A stretch of DNA of 64,000 nucleotides, taken from the NCBI GenBank assembly GCA_000597885.1, contig CP004371.1:4493001-4557000 (forward strand), read 5' to 3'. Origin of the DNA: Flammeovirgaceae bacterium 311 (GTDB lineage: Bacteria > Bacteroidota > Bacteroidia > Cytophagales > Cyclobacteriaceae). The notes below the pieces were generated by a model that had not been told where the DNA came from, did no database searches, and saw nothing but the letters and a program-made list of their open reading frames with translations. Below are positions 8,611 to 17,331 of the stretch, in pieces; within the stretch, counting starts at the first letter, position 1; every line of letters starts with the position of its first letter. A program made the translations under genes and the position numbers.

Positions 8611-8925
8611 TTAAACTTTTATAGTGTCTTTAAGCAGGTAATCATGATAATCAGCTTCGATCTGTGTCATGGGGGCGGAAAAGATCTTAGGGGCTGGCTG
8701 GAGCTGCAGGTTCAGCAGTTTTTCTTCAATTTGCTTGTAGAGCAGCGCTTTGGTTTTGATCAGTAAAATAGTTTCTGATGACCGGGTGATCTGGTCATTT
8801 TCATAAACCATGCATTCGATATTGTGAATGATGTTAATGTGATTGGCCAGGCGACTTTTGAGCAGCAATTCTGCCACATCGGATGCCTGGGCATCTTTCT
8901 GCAGGCTTACGTAAATAAGGACCAT
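8611..8925 (-). CDS. CutA-like protein (PII-like fold)
   Basis: 104 residues matching the CutA1 pattern throughout: a first strand VLIYVSLQKDAQASDVAELLL, then SRLANHINIIHNIECMVYENDQI, the conserved ILLIKTKALLYKQIEEKL helix and a final strand/tail near PMTQIEADYHDYL. CutA proteins form trimers; the old divalent-cation tolerance role is weakly supported and the real function is unclear. The usual catalytic-looking histidine region (LHPYE) is changed to NLQLQPAP, so this is a divergent member. Confidence 0.75.
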   Translation of the reverse strand: MVLIYVSLQKDAQASDVAELLLKSRLANHINIIHNIECMVYENDQITRSSETILLIKTKALLYKQIEEKLLNLQLQPAPKIFSAPMTQIEADYHDYLLKDTIKV

Positions 8926-9039
8926 GGGCGACAGGAATGTTGGTTAGGATAAGCTACTTAAAAAGTGCCAGATTTTTGTATCCTGCACCGGAAAAGGATC
9001 TTTAGCTGTGTATGAATACCCTGTGCAGCCAATAAAAAA

Positions 9040-9063
9040 CCCACCTGCTGTGCAGCAGGTGGG
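9040..9063 (-). terminator. ettA terminator
   Basis: CCCACCTGCTG, 2-nt loop, CAGCAGGTGGG, followed on the minus strand by TTTTTTATT. It lies 33 nt past the ettA stop codon. Confidence 0.9.
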
Positions 9064-9095
9064 CTCTATGGGAAGATTAAACACAAAAACTGCCC

Positions 9096-10778
9096 TTAGG
9101 CAAGGCTTTTGTACTTGATACGTTTTGGTGTAGCTTCAGTACCCAGGCGCTGGCGGCGGTTTTCTTCGTACTGGGTGTAGTTGCCATCGAAGAAGTATAC
9201 CTGCGAATTACCCTCAAAAGCCAGTATGTGGGTAGCCACACGGTCCAGGAACCAGCGGTCGTGGGAGATAATTACCGCACAGCCACCAAAGTTTTCCAGA
9301 CCTTCTTCCAGCGCCCGGAGGGTGTTCACATCCAGGTCGTTGGTAGGTTCGTCAAGCAGCAGCAGGTTTGCGCCCTGCTTCAGGGCCATAGCCAGGTGCA
9401 CGCGGTTACGCTCACCCCCGGAGAGTATGCCTACCTTTTTCTCCTGGTCGCCGCCGCCAAAGTTGAATTTGCTTACATAGGCACGGCTGTTTACCTCGCG
9501 GTTGCCCAGCATCATCAGGTCGTTGCCGCCGCTGATGTTCTCAAAAACAGATTTATTCGGATCAAGAATACCATGCTCCTGGTCTACATAGGCAATTTGT
9601 ACGGTAGGGCCTACCTCAAAAGTACCGGCATCGGCTTTTTCGCGCCCCGTAATCAGGCGGAAGAGCGTGGTTTTACCGGCGCCGTTTGGTCCGATTACGC
9701 CTACAATACCTGCCTGCGGCAGCTGAAATTCCAGGTTTTCAAACAGCAGCTTATCGCCAAAGGCCTTGCTTACGCCGTGGGCCTCTATTACCTTACTGCC
9801 CAGGCGTGGCCCCGGCGGTATAAAGAGCTCCAGCTTCTGTTCTCTTTCCTTTACATCCTGGCTAAGGAGTTTATCATAATTGCTGATACGGGCTTTGGAT
9901 TTGGCGTGGCGGCCTTTAGGCGACATGCGCACCCACTCCAGCTCGCGCTCCAGGGTTTTCTGGCGCTTGCTCTCGGTTTTTTCCTCTTTCTCCAGGCGGT
10001 TCTTTTTCTGCTCCAGCCAGCTGCTGTAGTTGCCCTTCCAGGGAATGCCCTCGCCGCGGTCCAGCTCCAGGATCCAGCCGGCCACATTATCCAGGAAATA
10101 ACGGTCGTGGGTAACGGCAATCACAGTGCCTTTATACTGCTGCAGGTGTTGCTCCAGCCACTGCACCGATTCGGCATCCAGGTGGTTGGTAGGTTCGTCA
10201 AGCAGCAGCACATCGGGCTCCTGCAACAAGAGGCGGCACAGGGCTACCCGGCGTTTTTCACCTCCGGAGAGGTTGGCTATTTTGGCATCGCCGGGAGGGG
10301 TGCGCAGAGCATCCATGGCGCGCTCCAGGCGGGTATCCAGCTCCCAGGCATTGTGGGCGTCCAGCTGCTCCTGTACCTTGGCCTGCTTGTCAATAAGCTT
10401 ATCCATGGCATCCGGATCTTCCATAACGGCAGGGTCGCCAAAAGCCAGGTTGATCTCTTCGAACTCCTTGAGCAGGGCAACCACTTCGCCGGCGCCTTCT
10501 TCTACCACTTCGCGCACTGTTTTTTCCGGATCGAGCTGCGGCTCCTGCTGCAGCATACCTACGCTGTAGCCTGGTGAAAATACCACCTCGCCCTGATATT
10601 CTTTATCGATGCCGGCTATAATGCGCAACAAGGTAGATTTACCTGCGCCATTCAAGCCTAAAACACCAATTTTGGCTCCATAAAAAAAAGATAGATAGAT
10701 GTCTTTCAGGATCTGGCGTTTAGGCGGAATTACCTTGCTGACGCCTGACATTGAAAAAATAATTTTTTCGGCACTCAT
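9096..10778 (-). CDS. ettA: Energy-dependent translational throttle protein EttA (ABC-F ATPase)
   Basis: Two ABC ATPase domains without membrane segments. Domain 1 has Walker A GLNGAGKST and signature LSGGEKRR; domain 2 has GPNGAGKTT and LSGGERNR, with DEPTNHLD and DEPTNDLD Walker B regions. The linker between them is the basic coiled coil (EWVRMSPKGRHAKSKARI) that reaches into the ribosomal E site. EttA gates the step into the elongation cycle according to ADP/ATP ratio. Length 560 aa matches the family. A promoter-like box sits upstream at 10808-10834. Confidence 0.97.
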   Translation of the reverse strand: MSAEKIIFSMSGVSKVIPPKRQILKDIYLSFFYGAKIGVLGLNGAGKSTLLRIIAGIDKEYQGEVVFSPGYSVGMLQQEPQLDPEKTVREVVEEGAGEVVALLKEFEEINLAFGDPAVMEDPDAMDKLIDKQAKVQEQLDAHNAWELDTRLERAMDALRTPPGDAKIANLSGGEKRRVALCRLLLQEPDVLLLDEPTNHLDAESVQWLEQHLQQYKGTVIAVTHDRYFLDNVAGWILELDRGEGIPWKGNYSSWLEQKKNRLEKEEKTESKRQKTLERELEWVRMSPKGRHAKSKARISNYDKLLSQDVKEREQKLELFIPPGPRLGSKVIEAHGVSKAFGDKLLFENLEFQLPQAGIVGVIGPNGAGKTTLFRLITGREKADAGTFEVGPTVQIAYVDQEHGILDPNKSVFENISGGNDLMMLGNREVNSRAYVSKFNFGGGDQEKKVGILSGGERNRVHLAMALKQGANLLLLDEPTNDLDVNTLRALEEGLENFGGCAVIISHDRWFLDRVATHILAFEGNSQVYFFDGNYTQYEENRRQRLGTEATPKRIKYKSLA

Positions 10779-10807
10779 GCTTTCTAAGATATTAGTAGTT
10801 CAATATG

Positions 10808-10834
10808 CAAATTTAATTATTTTTGCTGCCCCAA
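10808..10834 (-). promoter_or_regulatory. Probable ettA promoter
   Basis: On the minus strand TTG (10834-10832), 16-nt spacer, TAAATTTG (10815-10808). The -7 element is perfect; the spacer is one base shorter than the usual 17-23. It ends 29 nt before the ettA ATG. Confidence 0.6.
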
Positions 10835-10932
10835 TTGGCCGGAATTAATTATTTTTCGGGAAATGCGGAAGCTATCGGACTTTTAGTGATAGCCTCCGGT
10901 GAAATTGTATAACATTATAACCTATTACGAGC

Positions 10933-12393
10933 GTGGCAGAACATCCCTATGGTTATGTTCAGGACGGTAAGGTTTACCGCAAGGCATTTGGTGAGCATCC
11001 GGCACTGGAGATTGGTGAGGTAAAAGATACCCCAGAGGCAGCTTTTTCTTATTACGAACAGCGGTATCAGCAATTACTGGAAAAAATTAATCAGCTGGAG
11101 CAGGATATATATGAGAAGTCTAACAAAGGCTCTTATCTCATGAAGCTGCTCCACATGAAAGAAACACTACCGGAATATGAGGGTTTAGGCGATTTCGAAG
11201 CCCTGCATGAGCGGCTTGAAAAGCTGGAGAACTACATTCGCGAAATCATTCAGCAAAACCGCGAGCGTAACCTGGAGATAAAAACTGCACTTTTAGCCGA
11301 GGCCGAGCCCTTGCGGGAGATGACAGACTGGAAAGAAGGCGCAGAGCTGGCAAAAGATCTGAAAATGCGCTGGCTGCGCACCGGCAGCCTCGATCCGGAA
11401 CATCAGGATAAATTTGAAGAAGAATTTAACGAGCTGCTTCAGGGCTTCTTCGACAGGCGGAGTGCATTCTTTGCCGATCGGAAGCTGATGCTCGATGAGC
11501 GCCAGAAGCAGTACGAAATGCTTATTATAGAAGCGCAGCGTGCCGTTATGCAGCCTAACTCCCGTCAGGCCCTGTACGATGTGCGTAACATTCAGCAACG
11601 CTGGCGCGATATTGGTAAAATACCGGCAGAGATCTATAAGCCTTTGCTGTATGAGATTCAGCGCATTACCCGCCCGGTAATGCAGCAGGGCCGCCCGCAG
11701 CGCTATTCCGGCGGCGGCGACAGGTCTGGTGGCAGCCGCCCGATGGGTGGCCGCGAGCGTACCCAAGGTGGTTATTCCAGTGACCGTAGCCAGGGCGGCG
11801 GAGGTTACCAGGGCGGCGGCAGCAGCTACCAGCGCCCGCAGGGGCAGGGCAGGCCATACGACCGGCCGCAGGGAGGAGAGCGACGTTCTTACGGCGACCG
11901 TTCGCAGCGGCAGTATTCCAATGCCGGAACGGGCGAGGAGCGCCTGGAGGAGCGCCGTGCACTGCTGGAACGTATGCGGGCGATTGATCCACACGATCGG
12001 AACGCAGTAACGGCAGTAGAGGCTGTACAGAACGAATACAAAGCACTGGGCTTTGCCCGTACGCCAGAGGTAGCCCGTATTTCGGAGCAGCTGTTCGACA
12101 CCGGAAACCTGCTAAGGGAAAAGCACTTTCTGAATAAACTGGCCTATGCCAAGGTGCCCGGTATTGAGCAGCAGGAAAAGCAGGAGCAGGCCCGGCAAAA
12201 AATACGACTCCTGCGCGATCTGTTAAGCCGCGATGAGCGCGAGCTGCAGACCTACCAGGAGAACATGGCCTTGACGAGCCCCGGCAGCAGCGATGTTGCT
12301 AAAATGATGGAAACTAAGCTTAGGTCGCAGCAGCGAAAGGTAAAGATCAAGAAAATGTTGCTGGAAGAGCTACAGCAACAGGCAAATTCCTGA
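10933..12393 (+). CDS. DUF349 coiled-coil protein with RGG-like insert
   Basis: Starts at GTG (MAEHPYGYVQDGKVYRK); the next ATG is far inside conserved sequence. The N-terminal half is long charged helices with DUF349-type spacing (DWKEGAELAKDLKMRWLRTG, then DVRNIQQRWRDIGKIP). Residues about 252-333 are a low-complexity Gly/Arg/Ser/Gln/Tyr region with repeated RSGG, RSQGGGG and RPQG units, much like eukaryotic RGG or FUS-type RNA-binding tails. A second helical part (about 334-480) follows with another DUF349-like ALGFARTPE segment. Function is not established; the insert suggests nucleic-acid or ribosome contact or phase separation. Divergent from ettA. Confidence 0.75.
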   Translation: MAEHPYGYVQDGKVYRKAFGEHPALEIGEVKDTPEAAFSYYEQRYQQLLEKINQLEQDIYEKSNKGSYLMKLLHMKETLPEYEGLGDFEALHERLEKLENYIREIIQQNRERNLEIKTALLAEAEPLREMTDWKEGAELAKDLKMRWLRTGSLDPEHQDKFEEEFNELLQGFFDRRSAFFADRKLMLDERQKQYEMLIIEAQRAVMQPNSRQALYDVRNIQQRWRDIGKIPAEIYKPLLYEIQRITRPVMQQGRPQRYSGGGDRSGGSRPMGGRERTQGGYSSDRSQGGGGYQGGGSSYQRPQGQGRPYDRPQGGERRSYGDRSQRQYSNAGTGEERLEERRALLERMRAIDPHDRNAVTAVEAVQNEYKALGFARTPEVARISEQLFDTGNLLREKHFLNKLAYAKVPGIEQQEKQEQARQKIRLLRDLLSRDERELQTYQENMALTSPGSSDVAKMMETKLRSQQRKVKIKKMLLEELQQQANS

Positions 12394-12647
12394 TGTTGCA
12401 GCTATAAGCTGCTTTGAAATAACCAAGCTTTTTACCAAATAGCACAACCTGTGGAAATGCTAGTCGTATAGGCCTACAACTTAAAGCTTTAAAATAAGCG
12501 AATGCTTCAATAAAGGGGGATTTATTACGTTGAGTGGCATATTTGCGGAAAAAAGTGTTGATTCCCTGAACTTTTAGGCCCGTGTTAGTTGTACACGGTC
12601 TACAAGCCCTGATGATAGCAAAATAAAAAACTAAAACAATAATAATT

Positions 12648-12655
12648 AAAGGAGG
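12648..12655 (+). promoter_or_regulatory. Strong Shine-Dalgarno of the DUF2795 gene
   Basis: AAAGGAGG, 6 nt before the ATG at 12662, is fully complementary to the canonical 3' end of 16S rRNA. Almost no other gene in this window has such a site, in keeping with Bacteroidota, whose ribosomes hide the anti-Shine-Dalgarno. Confidence 0.75.
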
Positions 12656-12661
12656 ATACGC

Positions 12662-12883
12662 ATGTACTGGACACTTGAATTGGCTTCCTACCTGGAAGAT
12701 GCTCCCTGGCCAGCCACCAAAGATGAGTTGATCGATTTTTCTATCCGGTCCGGTGCACCGCTGGAGGTGGTAGAGAATCTGCAGGAACTGGAAGATGACG
12801 GACAACCATATGAAAGTATTGAAGAAATATGGCCCGACTATCCTACCAAAGAAGATTTCTTCTTTAACGAAGACGAATATTAA
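12662..12883 (+). CDS. DUF2795 small acidic protein
   Basis: 73 residues, very acidic, starting MYWTLELASYLEDAPWPATKDELIDFSIRSG and ending with a Phe/Asp/Glu-rich tail DFFFNEDEY. The whole protein is the DUF2795 domain, widespread and highly conserved in Bacteroidota, with no known function. It is monocistronic: 268 nt of gene-free DNA upstream, an unusual Shine-Dalgarno, and an intrinsic terminator 6 nt downstream. Such isolation plus a strong ribosome-binding site suggests high or specially controlled translation. Confidence 0.85.
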   Translation: MYWTLELASYLEDAPWPATKDELIDFSIRSGAPLEVVENLQELEDDGQPYESIEEIWPDYPTKEDFFFNEDEY

Positions 12884-12888
12884 CAAAA

Positions 12889-12910
12889 AACCCCGCCCAA
12901 AGCGGGGTTT
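12889..12910. terminator. Bidirectional terminator between DUF2795 gene and ispD
   Basis: AACCCCGC, loop CCAAA, GCGGGGTT, flanked by an A-run and a T-run; it serves both convergent genes. Confidence 0.9.
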
Positions 12911-12922
12911 TAAATTTTACGA

Positions 12923-13630
12923 CTAAGCAGTACCCTTTTCCTGCTTTAATAATGCCTCTGCAAACAACAGGTCTTCGGGGGTAGTGATCTTGATGTTACG
13001 GTAAGAGCCATTTACCAGGTAAATGGCAAGCCCGGCTGCTTCGGCTACGCTGGCACAATCGGTAAATAGGGCCTGCTCGGGCGCCTGATAAGCTTTTTTG
13101 ATTGCTGCAGCACGAAATGTCTGCGGAGTTTGCATCAGTCTGTATTCTTCACGCTTCAGGCTCTGGCTGCTGCCTGCTGCCCCTACATGCCTGATGCTGT
13201 CTTTCAGGGGCACTGCCACCACCGCCGATCCTTTTTCTGCTGCCATGTGGTAAGCTTCCTGAATGATTAGAGGATCTATCAGAGGCCGCACGCCATCGTG
13301 TATGGCCACCAGCGCCTCCTGAGGTACCTGTGCCAGTCCGTTCTGTACCGACTGAAAACGGCTGCTGCCCCCGGCCACCAGCAGGTGGGGCAGAGAGAAC
13401 TGGTGTTCCCGGCAAAGTACTTTCCAGAAATCAAAATCATGCTGTGGCAGCACCAGTACCAGCTGCAGGCTGGCTGAGGCTGCCCTAAAAGCCTCCAGCG
13501 TATGCATCAGAATAGGTTTGCTCAGCAGGGGAAGGTACTGCTTTGGGAGCTGCGACTGCATGCGGCTGCCACTGCCACCGGCAACGATGATGGCGTATTG
13601 GGGTAGTTGGGCTGGCACTGGGGCATTCAT
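12923..13630 (-). CDS. ispD: 2-C-methyl-D-erythritol 4-phosphate cytidylyltransferase
   Basis: Third enzyme of the MEP isoprenoid pathway: it joins CTP and methylerythritol phosphate. The nucleotide-binding signature IIVAGGSGSRMQSQLPKQY is at the N-terminus, VAIHDGVRPLI holds the conserved metal/substrate site, and TPEDLLFAEALL is the usual C-terminal helix. ATG at 13630 (MNAPVPAQ) is preferred: an upstream ATG at 13657 falls inside the queA terminator hairpin. Length 235 aa is normal. Confidence 0.94.
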   Translation of the reverse strand: MNAPVPAQLPQYAIIVAGGSGSRMQSQLPKQYLPLLSKPILMHTLEAFRAASASLQLVLVLPQHDFDFWKVLCREHQFSLPHLLVAGGSSRFQSVQNGLAQVPQEALVAIHDGVRPLIDPLIIQEAYHMAAEKGSAVVAVPLKDSIRHVGAAGSSQSLKREEYRLMQTPQTFRAAAIKKAYQAPEQALFTDCASVAEAAGLAIYLVNGSYRNIKITTPEDLLFAEALLKQEKGTA

Positions 13631-13645
13631 GGGCGAAAAATAAAA

Positions 13646-13670
13646 AAGCTTCGGCAAATTGCCGAAGCTT
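13646..13670 (-). terminator. queA terminator
   Basis: AAGCTTCGGC, loop AAATT, GCCGAAGCTT, followed on the minus strand by TTTTTT. Located between queA and ispD, both minus; ispD therefore needs its own promoter or read-through. Confidence 0.8.
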
Positions 13671-13703
13671 CTGTTTAGTATCTGTCTGTAAAGCTTTGCC
13701 AGC

Positions 13704-14750
13704 TTATATGATCAACATGGCATCGCCATAGGTAAAGAAACGGTATTTTTCTTCAATGGCTACCTGGTAGGCTTTCTTTACGTTTTCGAAGCCGCCAAAG
13801 GCACTTGCCATCATCAGCAGGGTGCTTTCAGGCATGTGGAAATTGGTGATCAGGGCATTGCAGATCTTGAATTCATATGGAGGGAAGATAAACTTATCTG
13901 TCCAGCCTTCGGTAGGCTTCAGGCGGTTATTGGCTGATACGCTGCTCTCCAGGGCACGCATGGAAGTAGTGCCAATCGCACAAACCCTGCGTTTGTTGTC
14001 CAGTGCATCATTTACCCTTTTGGCTGTGATCTCCGGTACCTTGTAATTCTCGGAGTCCATCTTATGTTTGGTAAGATCTTCCACGTCTACGGGGCGGAAG
14101 GTGCCAAGGCCTACGTGCAGGGTAATCGGATTTACGGAAACACCTTTCAGGTCCAGGCGCTTCATCAGGTGTGGGGTAAAGTGCAGGCCTGCTGTTGGGG
14201 CCGAAACGGCACCGGTATGTTCGGCATAAATTGTCTGGAAGCGATCCCGGTCTTCAGGCTCCACATCGCGCAAAATTTCACGTGGCAAGGGGGTTTCGCC
14301 TAGTGAATCGATCATTTTATAGAACTCTTCGTGTGTACCGTCAAACAGGAAACGAATGGTACGGCCACGGGAGGTGGTATTGTCAATAACCTCGGCTACC
14401 AGCTCGCCATCGCCAAAGTAGAGTTTGTTGCCTACGCGGATCTTACGGGCAGGATCAACGAGCACATCCCACAGGTGCATATCGCGGTTTAACTCGCGTA
14501 GGAGAAATACTTCAATTTTGGCACCGGTTTTTTCCTTGTTCCCATACAGGCGGGCTGGAAATACTTTGGTGTTGTTGGTCACCATTACATCGCCATCATT
14601 AAAGTACTCAACTACATCTTTAAAAATGCGGTGTTCGATTTGGCCGGTATTGCGGTGTAAAACCAGCAGTCGCGATTCATCACGGTTTTCGGCCGGATAT
14701 AACGCTAAAAGACCTGCGGGCAAATCGAATTTGAATTCTGATAATTTCAT
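13704..14750 (-). CDS. queA: S-adenosylmethionine:tRNA ribosyltransferase-isomerase
   Basis: Makes epoxyqueuosine in the anticodon wobble position of tRNAs by transferring the ribosyl part of SAM. The protein starts [19 protein letters not shown] and carries the family motifs [34 protein letters not shown] and TSMRALES. Its 348-aa length equals that of characterised QueA. It appears monocistronic, with a terminator 34 nt downstream. Confidence 0.97.
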   Translation of the reverse strand: MKLSEFKFDLPAGLLALYPAENRDESRLLVLHRNTGQIEHRIFKDVVEYFNDGDVMVTNNTKVFPARLYGNKEKTGAKIEVFLLRELNRDMHLWDVLVDPARKIRVGNKLYFGDGELVAEVIDNTTSRGRTIRFLFDGTHEEFYKMIDSLGETPLPREILRDVEPEDRDRFQTIYAEHTGAVSAPTAGLHFTPHLMKRLDLKGVSVNPITLHVGLGTFRPVDVEDLTKHKMDSENYKVPEITAKRVNDALDNKRRVCAIGTTSMRALESSVSANNRLKPTEGWTDKFIFPPYEFKICNALITNFHMPESTLLMMASAFGGFENVKKAYQVAIEEKYRFFTYGDAMLII

Positions 14751-14876
14751 CTGTATTTTTAAAAGCCTGTTGTGCGCTTTTGATTTAAGCTTGCAAAGCT
14801 ACAAGTTTCAATTACGAATCTCTATGTAAATAGCAAGTTTTGTGCAAAATTGTTTTTAAATGCTTAGCCTTAAGGT

Positions 14877-16139
14877 GTGAAAACGATACGATTAATATAT
14901 GAAAGCTTTCGCTTTGCCCTTTCGGCATTAAGGAGCAACCTGTTGCGCACCATCCTTTCGCTGCTGGGCGTAACAGTCGGTATTTTTACCGTTATACTTG
15001 TTTTTTCAGTAGTAGATTCGCTGGAGGCCGGTGTCAGGCAAAGCCTTTCTTTTGTTGGCGATAAGGTGGTTTATGTGCAGAAATGGCCATGGAGCTTTTC
15101 GCCCGATTATCCCTGGTGGAAATACGTTAACCGCCCGCAACCGGTATATGAGGAATATGAATTTTTGAGGGACAGGGTACAGAATGCCAGGGCAGTGAGT
15201 ATCCAAGCGGGCCGCAGAACAGTAGCCAAGTGGGGCAGCAATAGTTCTGATATACACTTCAACGGAATCTCTTACGATCATAAAGATGTAGCCGACATCC
15301 CTGTGACCACGGGCAGGTACTTTACTCAGATTGAAGAACAGACCGGCCAGAATGTGGCAATAATTGGCTATACTGTTGCAGATGAGCTTTTTGGAACCAA
15401 AGACCCGCTGGGGAAAGAGATCTCTGTAAAAGGCAGGCGATTCAGGGTAATTGGGGTCATGAAGCAGGTAGGCGAAAACCTACTGGATGCCCCCAGTAAT
15501 GATCAAAATGTATTTTTGCCCTACAAAGCTTTTCAGAAGGTCTATTATTCGGGCAAATATGAGGGGGTAGGTTCTACCATTGCCGTAAAGGGTACAGAAG
15601 AAGAGGGACCGCAACTGGAAGCACTGGAAGCAGAGGTACAGGGGCTGATGCGGCAAAGGCGCGGCCTTAGGCCCCTCGAAGAAGATAATTTTGCCATGAA
15701 CAAGCCGCAGATGCTGGCCGATTTTGTATCGGGTATTTTTGCGGCTATTTCTATTGTAGGAGCCATCATTGGCAGCTTTGCCATTCTCATTGGCGGTTTT
15801 GGTATTGCCAATATTATGTTTGTGTCGGTGCGGGAGCGTACAAACCAGATTGGGGTGCAGAAATCGCTGGGGGCTAAAAATTATTTTATCCTGCTGCAGT
15901 TCCTGTTCGAGGCTATTTTTTTAAGCCTGCTGGGAGGGATAGCCGGACTCATCCTGGTGTTCCTGATTATCCTCCTGGCGCCGCTGGTTTTCGAAATGGG
16001 CTCTTTTAACCTGATATTAACAACAGGAAATGTTATTATAGGCTTGCTGGTAGCAGCCATTGTAGGGGTTATATCCGGTCTGTGGCCTGCCTGGTCTGCC
16101 GCCCGCATGGATCCGGTACTTGCTATTCGTACAAATTAG
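14877..16139 (+). CDS. MacB/FtsX-type ABC transporter permease
   Basis: GTG start giving MKTIRLIYESFRFALSALRSN. Topology is the MacB type: one N-terminal helix (LLRTILSLLGVTVGIFTVILVFSV), a large periplasmic MacB_PCD domain (residues about 45-270) and three C-terminal helices forming the FtsX domain (motif GIANIMFVSVRERTNQIGVQKSLGA). Such permeases form mechanotransmission pumps or lipoprotein/peptide exporters with a separate ATPase, which is not adjacent here. Length 420 aa is standard. Confidence 0.9.
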   Translation: MKTIRLIYESFRFALSALRSNLLRTILSLLGVTVGIFTVILVFSVVDSLEAGVRQSLSFVGDKVVYVQKWPWSFSPDYPWWKYVNRPQPVYEEYEFLRDRVQNARAVSIQAGRRTVAKWGSNSSDIHFNGISYDHKDVADIPVTTGRYFTQIEEQTGQNVAIIGYTVADELFGTKDPLGKEISVKGRRFRVIGVMKQVGENLLDAPSNDQNVFLPYKAFQKVYYSGKYEGVGSTIAVKGTEEEGPQLEALEAEVQGLMRQRRGLRPLEEDNFAMNKPQMLADFVSGIFAAISIVGAIIGSFAILIGGFGIANIMFVSVRERTNQIGVQKSLGAKNYFILLQFLFEAIFLSLLGGIAGLILVFLIILLAPLVFEMGSFNLILTTGNVIIGLLVAAIVGVISGLWPAWSAARMDPVLAIRTN

Positions 16140-16158
16140 TTTGTTTTGTTTTGGATAG

Positions 16159-16194
16159 AAAAGCTCTCTTTCCTTTTGGAGAGGGAGCTTTTTG
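16159..16194 (+). terminator. Terminator after ABC permease gene
   Basis: AAAAGCTC...GAGCTTTT stem with an imperfect inner helix, followed by TTTGTTT; it lies 20 nt after the stop codon. Confidence 0.75.
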
Positions 16195-16285
16195 TTTAGG
16201 GTTAGCTGTGATTCCGCCTGGTTCCGGGACTGATACAATCATTCCAGTATTCTCTTTATATTAAGCCTGATATTACAGTATTTCT

Positions 16286-17224
16286 ATGCAGCATACCCTG
16301 CCGGCTATTTTAATTTTACTGAGTCTTTTCTACCCTTACAGCCTGGTAGCCCAGAGGCCAGCATTACCCGAAAAGCAGGATCGGGTACTCCAGCAAAAGC
16401 TTGAAAGACTGGTTAAAGGATTTCGGGGCGATGTTGGCATTTATGTGCACCACCTGGAAAGGGGTAATACAGCTGCCATTGCGGCCGATAGCATTTTTCC
16501 TACGGCCAGCATGATCAAGGTTCCCATTACCATTGGTTTGTTCAGAAAAATAGAGACAGGTGAGCTGGATATTAATCAGCCGCTGATCTACAGAGATTCG
16601 TTATTCTATGAAGGAGAGGATCTGCTGGGCGCCTTCAAAGACAGTGCCGAGGTAAAGCTTAGCAAGGTAGCCATGCTCATGATTACCACCAGCGATAATA
16701 CCGCCAGCCTGTGGGCACAGCAGCTGGCAGGTACCGGCACGGCCATTAATGGGTGGCTGCAGGAAAACGGCTATGCCCACACCCGGGTAAACTCCAGAAC
16801 CGAGGGCCGTAAAGAAGCCTGGAGCACCTATGGCTGGGGGCAGACCACACCCCGCGAAATGGCCCGGCTGCTGGTGCAGATCAGGCAGGGAAAAGTAATA
16901 AATCCGGCTGCCAGCGACCGCATTTACCGCAACCTCTGCAACATCTATTGGGATGATGTAGCCCTTACCCAGCTACCGCCCACTGTGCAGGCGGCTTCCA
17001 AGCAGGGTTCTGTCAATCAAACCCGTGCCGAAGTGGTATTGGTCAATGCTCCTTCCGGCGATTATGTATTCTGTATCATCACCAAGAACCAGCAGGACGA
17101 AAGCTGGGAAACCGATAATGAAGGCTGGGAGCTCATCCGCCATGTTTCTGCTTTATTATGGCAGCACTTTGAGCCAAAACACAACTGGCAACCCCAAAAG
17201 GATGCCATTAAGTGGCGGCATTAA
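16286..17224 (+). CDS. Class A beta-lactamase-like serine hydrolase
   Basis: Signal peptide ends at LVAQ. The three class A active-site blocks are visible: TASMIK (SxxK, nucleophile at about residue 75), TSDNTAS (SDN) and SKQGSVNQ in place of KTG. A glutamate in SRTEGRKEA could be the omega-loop general base (E166 equivalent), though the usual N170 context is missing. The set fits a periplasmic beta-lactamase or a related peptidase-like enzyme; real antibiotic hydrolysis cannot be inferred. 312 aa. Confidence 0.85.
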   Translation: MQHTLPAILILLSLFYPYSLVAQRPALPEKQDRVLQQKLERLVKGFRGDVGIYVHHLERGNTAAIAADSIFPTASMIKVPITIGLFRKIETGELDINQPLIYRDSLFYEGEDLLGAFKDSAEVKLSKVAMLMITTSDNTASLWAQQLAGTGTAINGWLQENGYAHTRVNSRTEGRKEAWSTYGWGQTTPREMARLLVQIRQGKVINPAASDRIYRNLCNIYWDDVALTQLPPTVQAASKQGSVNQTRAEVVLVNAPSGDYVFCIITKNQQDESWETDNEGWELIRHVSALLWQHFEPKHNWQPQKDAIKWRH

Positions 17225-17231
17225 AATAAAA

Positions 17232-17257
17232 GGAGCCCCACCAACTGGCGGGGCTCC
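17232..17257. terminator. Terminator after beta-lactamase-like gene
   Basis: GGAGCCCC, 10-nt loop, GGGGCTCC, with an A-rich 5' side and CTGTTTAT 3' side; located 8 nt after the stop. Confidence 0.8.
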
Positions 17258-17286
17258 TGTTTATAACAAAGGTTCAAAGCCTAAAG

Positions 17287-17300
17287 TCTAACTTCTAACC
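17287..17300. repeat. Short heptamer repeat TCTAACY
   Basis: Two tandem 7-mers TCTAACT, TCTAACC with further degenerate units around (CCTAAAG before; AACCTCTAAA after a small GGCGG/CCGCC hairpin). It sits between convergent genes, as the GGTATCR element at 7.7 kb does, but has a different unit and no inverted arm. Confidence 0.45.
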
Positions 17301-17331
17301 GGGCGGCTCACCGCCTCCAACCTCTAAAAAA

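Noticed and set aside
9228-10577. Long plus-strand open frame (449 codons) opposite ettA
   Set aside because: Antisense to a fully conserved ABC-F gene; the translated sequence shows no domain and derives from codon bias of the real gene.
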